Assembly: GCF_014851685.1 (NCBI RefSeq)
Contig: NZ_JACVAC010000001.1
Coordinates: forward strand, 806,001-870,000
Direction: 5' to 3'
From: Pseudomonas sp. PDM05
GTDB lineage: Bacteria; Pseudomonadota; Gammaproteobacteria; Pseudomonadales; Pseudomonadaceae
Length of the DNA stretch: 64,000 nucleotides
The notes below the pieces were generated by a model. It made no database searches. It had not been told where the DNA came from and was given only the letters and a program-made list of their open reading frames with translations. The position numbers were made by a program, and so were the translations under genes. This document shows positions 63,933 through 64,000 of this stretch, piece by piece (position 1 is the stretch's first letter; every line of letters starts with the position of its first letter).

Positions 63933-64000
63933 ATGGCTTTGGATTTATTCGTCGTACTCATCTACGCCGCCGGCATGCTCGTGCTCGGCTATTACGGCAT
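63933..64000 (+). CDS. Sodium:solute symporter, partial
   Basis: The first 22 codons of a gene running off the right edge: MALDLFVVLIYAAGMLVLGY, the usual first helix of an SSS-family symporter. It starts 20 bp after the NCS1 permease stop, with AATCGGAGA upstream. In P. aeruginosa a sodium:solute symporter gene follows the gbu-linked permease, which supports the call. Confidence 0.65.
   Translation, partial: MALDLFVVLIYAAGMLVLGYYG

Overview
The window is ordinary chromosome of a fluorescent-group Pseudomonas: GC-rich, with Pseudomonas-style phh, gbu, cob and purMN-hda blocks, and scattered REP/REPIN repeats carrying the 'gtgggagc(g/t)ggcttgc' head typical of the P. fluorescens complex. I saw no tRNA, rRNA, CRISPR array, insertion sequence or prophage.

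Layout. 1-2.5 kb: flgF (minus, with a sigma-54 promoter) and a lower-GC gene for an unrecognised protein with six 15-residue repeats. 2.5-6.7 kb: phenylalanine catabolism, with phhR divergent from phhABC. 6.7-16.6 kb: a metallophosphoesterase, an AraC regulator, a DMT exporter, a SelT/W/H-like protein, a PlpD-type patatin autotransporter, a MarR regulator, recQ, a YecA-family protein and a YbaN-like protein. 16.7-24.4 kb: a transporter-fused hybrid histidine kinase, rmuC, a Sel1-like protein, two small unknown proteins with unusual flanks, and an orphan phage-lysozyme-like protein. 24.5-28.3 kb: a FadL-type porin, a periplasmic glutathione peroxidase, and a MarR-MFS-39-residue-peptide operon with matching operators. 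28.3-37.5 kb: a ten-gene cobalamin operon (cobO-cobB-bluB-cbiB-cobC-cobQ-cobP-cobT-ribazole phosphatase-cobS) on the minus strand behind a B12 riboswitch. 37.6-43.6 kb: a sorbosone-dehydrogenase-like lipoprotein, two NlpC/P60 lipoproteins, hda, a PerM-type permease and a DUF2066 protein. 44-53 kb: purM-purN and a DUF3108 protein on plus; a DUF2058 protein, mazG, relA, rlmD and cysM on minus. 53.3-59.2 kb: one gene for a 1973-residue toxin-like protein with leucine-rich repeats and a C-terminal domain resembling bacterial NEL ubiquitin ligases. 59.3-64 kb: a DTW protein, then a guanidinobutyrate cluster (gbuR divergent from gbuA, an NTF2-like protein, an NCS1 permease and the start of a sodium:solute symporter).

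Themes. Most genes are housekeeping or catabolic and keep their usual Pseudomonas neighbours. The parts that do not fit are the giant NEL-like protein, whose predicted catalytic Cys-x-Asp reads Gly-x-Asn; the repeat protein at 1.3 kb; the orphan lysozyme-like protein that appears to lack its acidic residues; and two places where REP elements have become coding sequence at the C-termini of CobB and of the NCS1 permease. Regulatory signals readable by eye are a palindrome shared by the marR and MFS promoters, a LysR operator between gbuR and gbuA, a TyrR/PhhR-like box, a cobalamin riboswitch, a cluster of three DnaA-box-like sites and a structured leader before a 74-residue gene. All family assignments come from motif recognition by eye; no database search was run.
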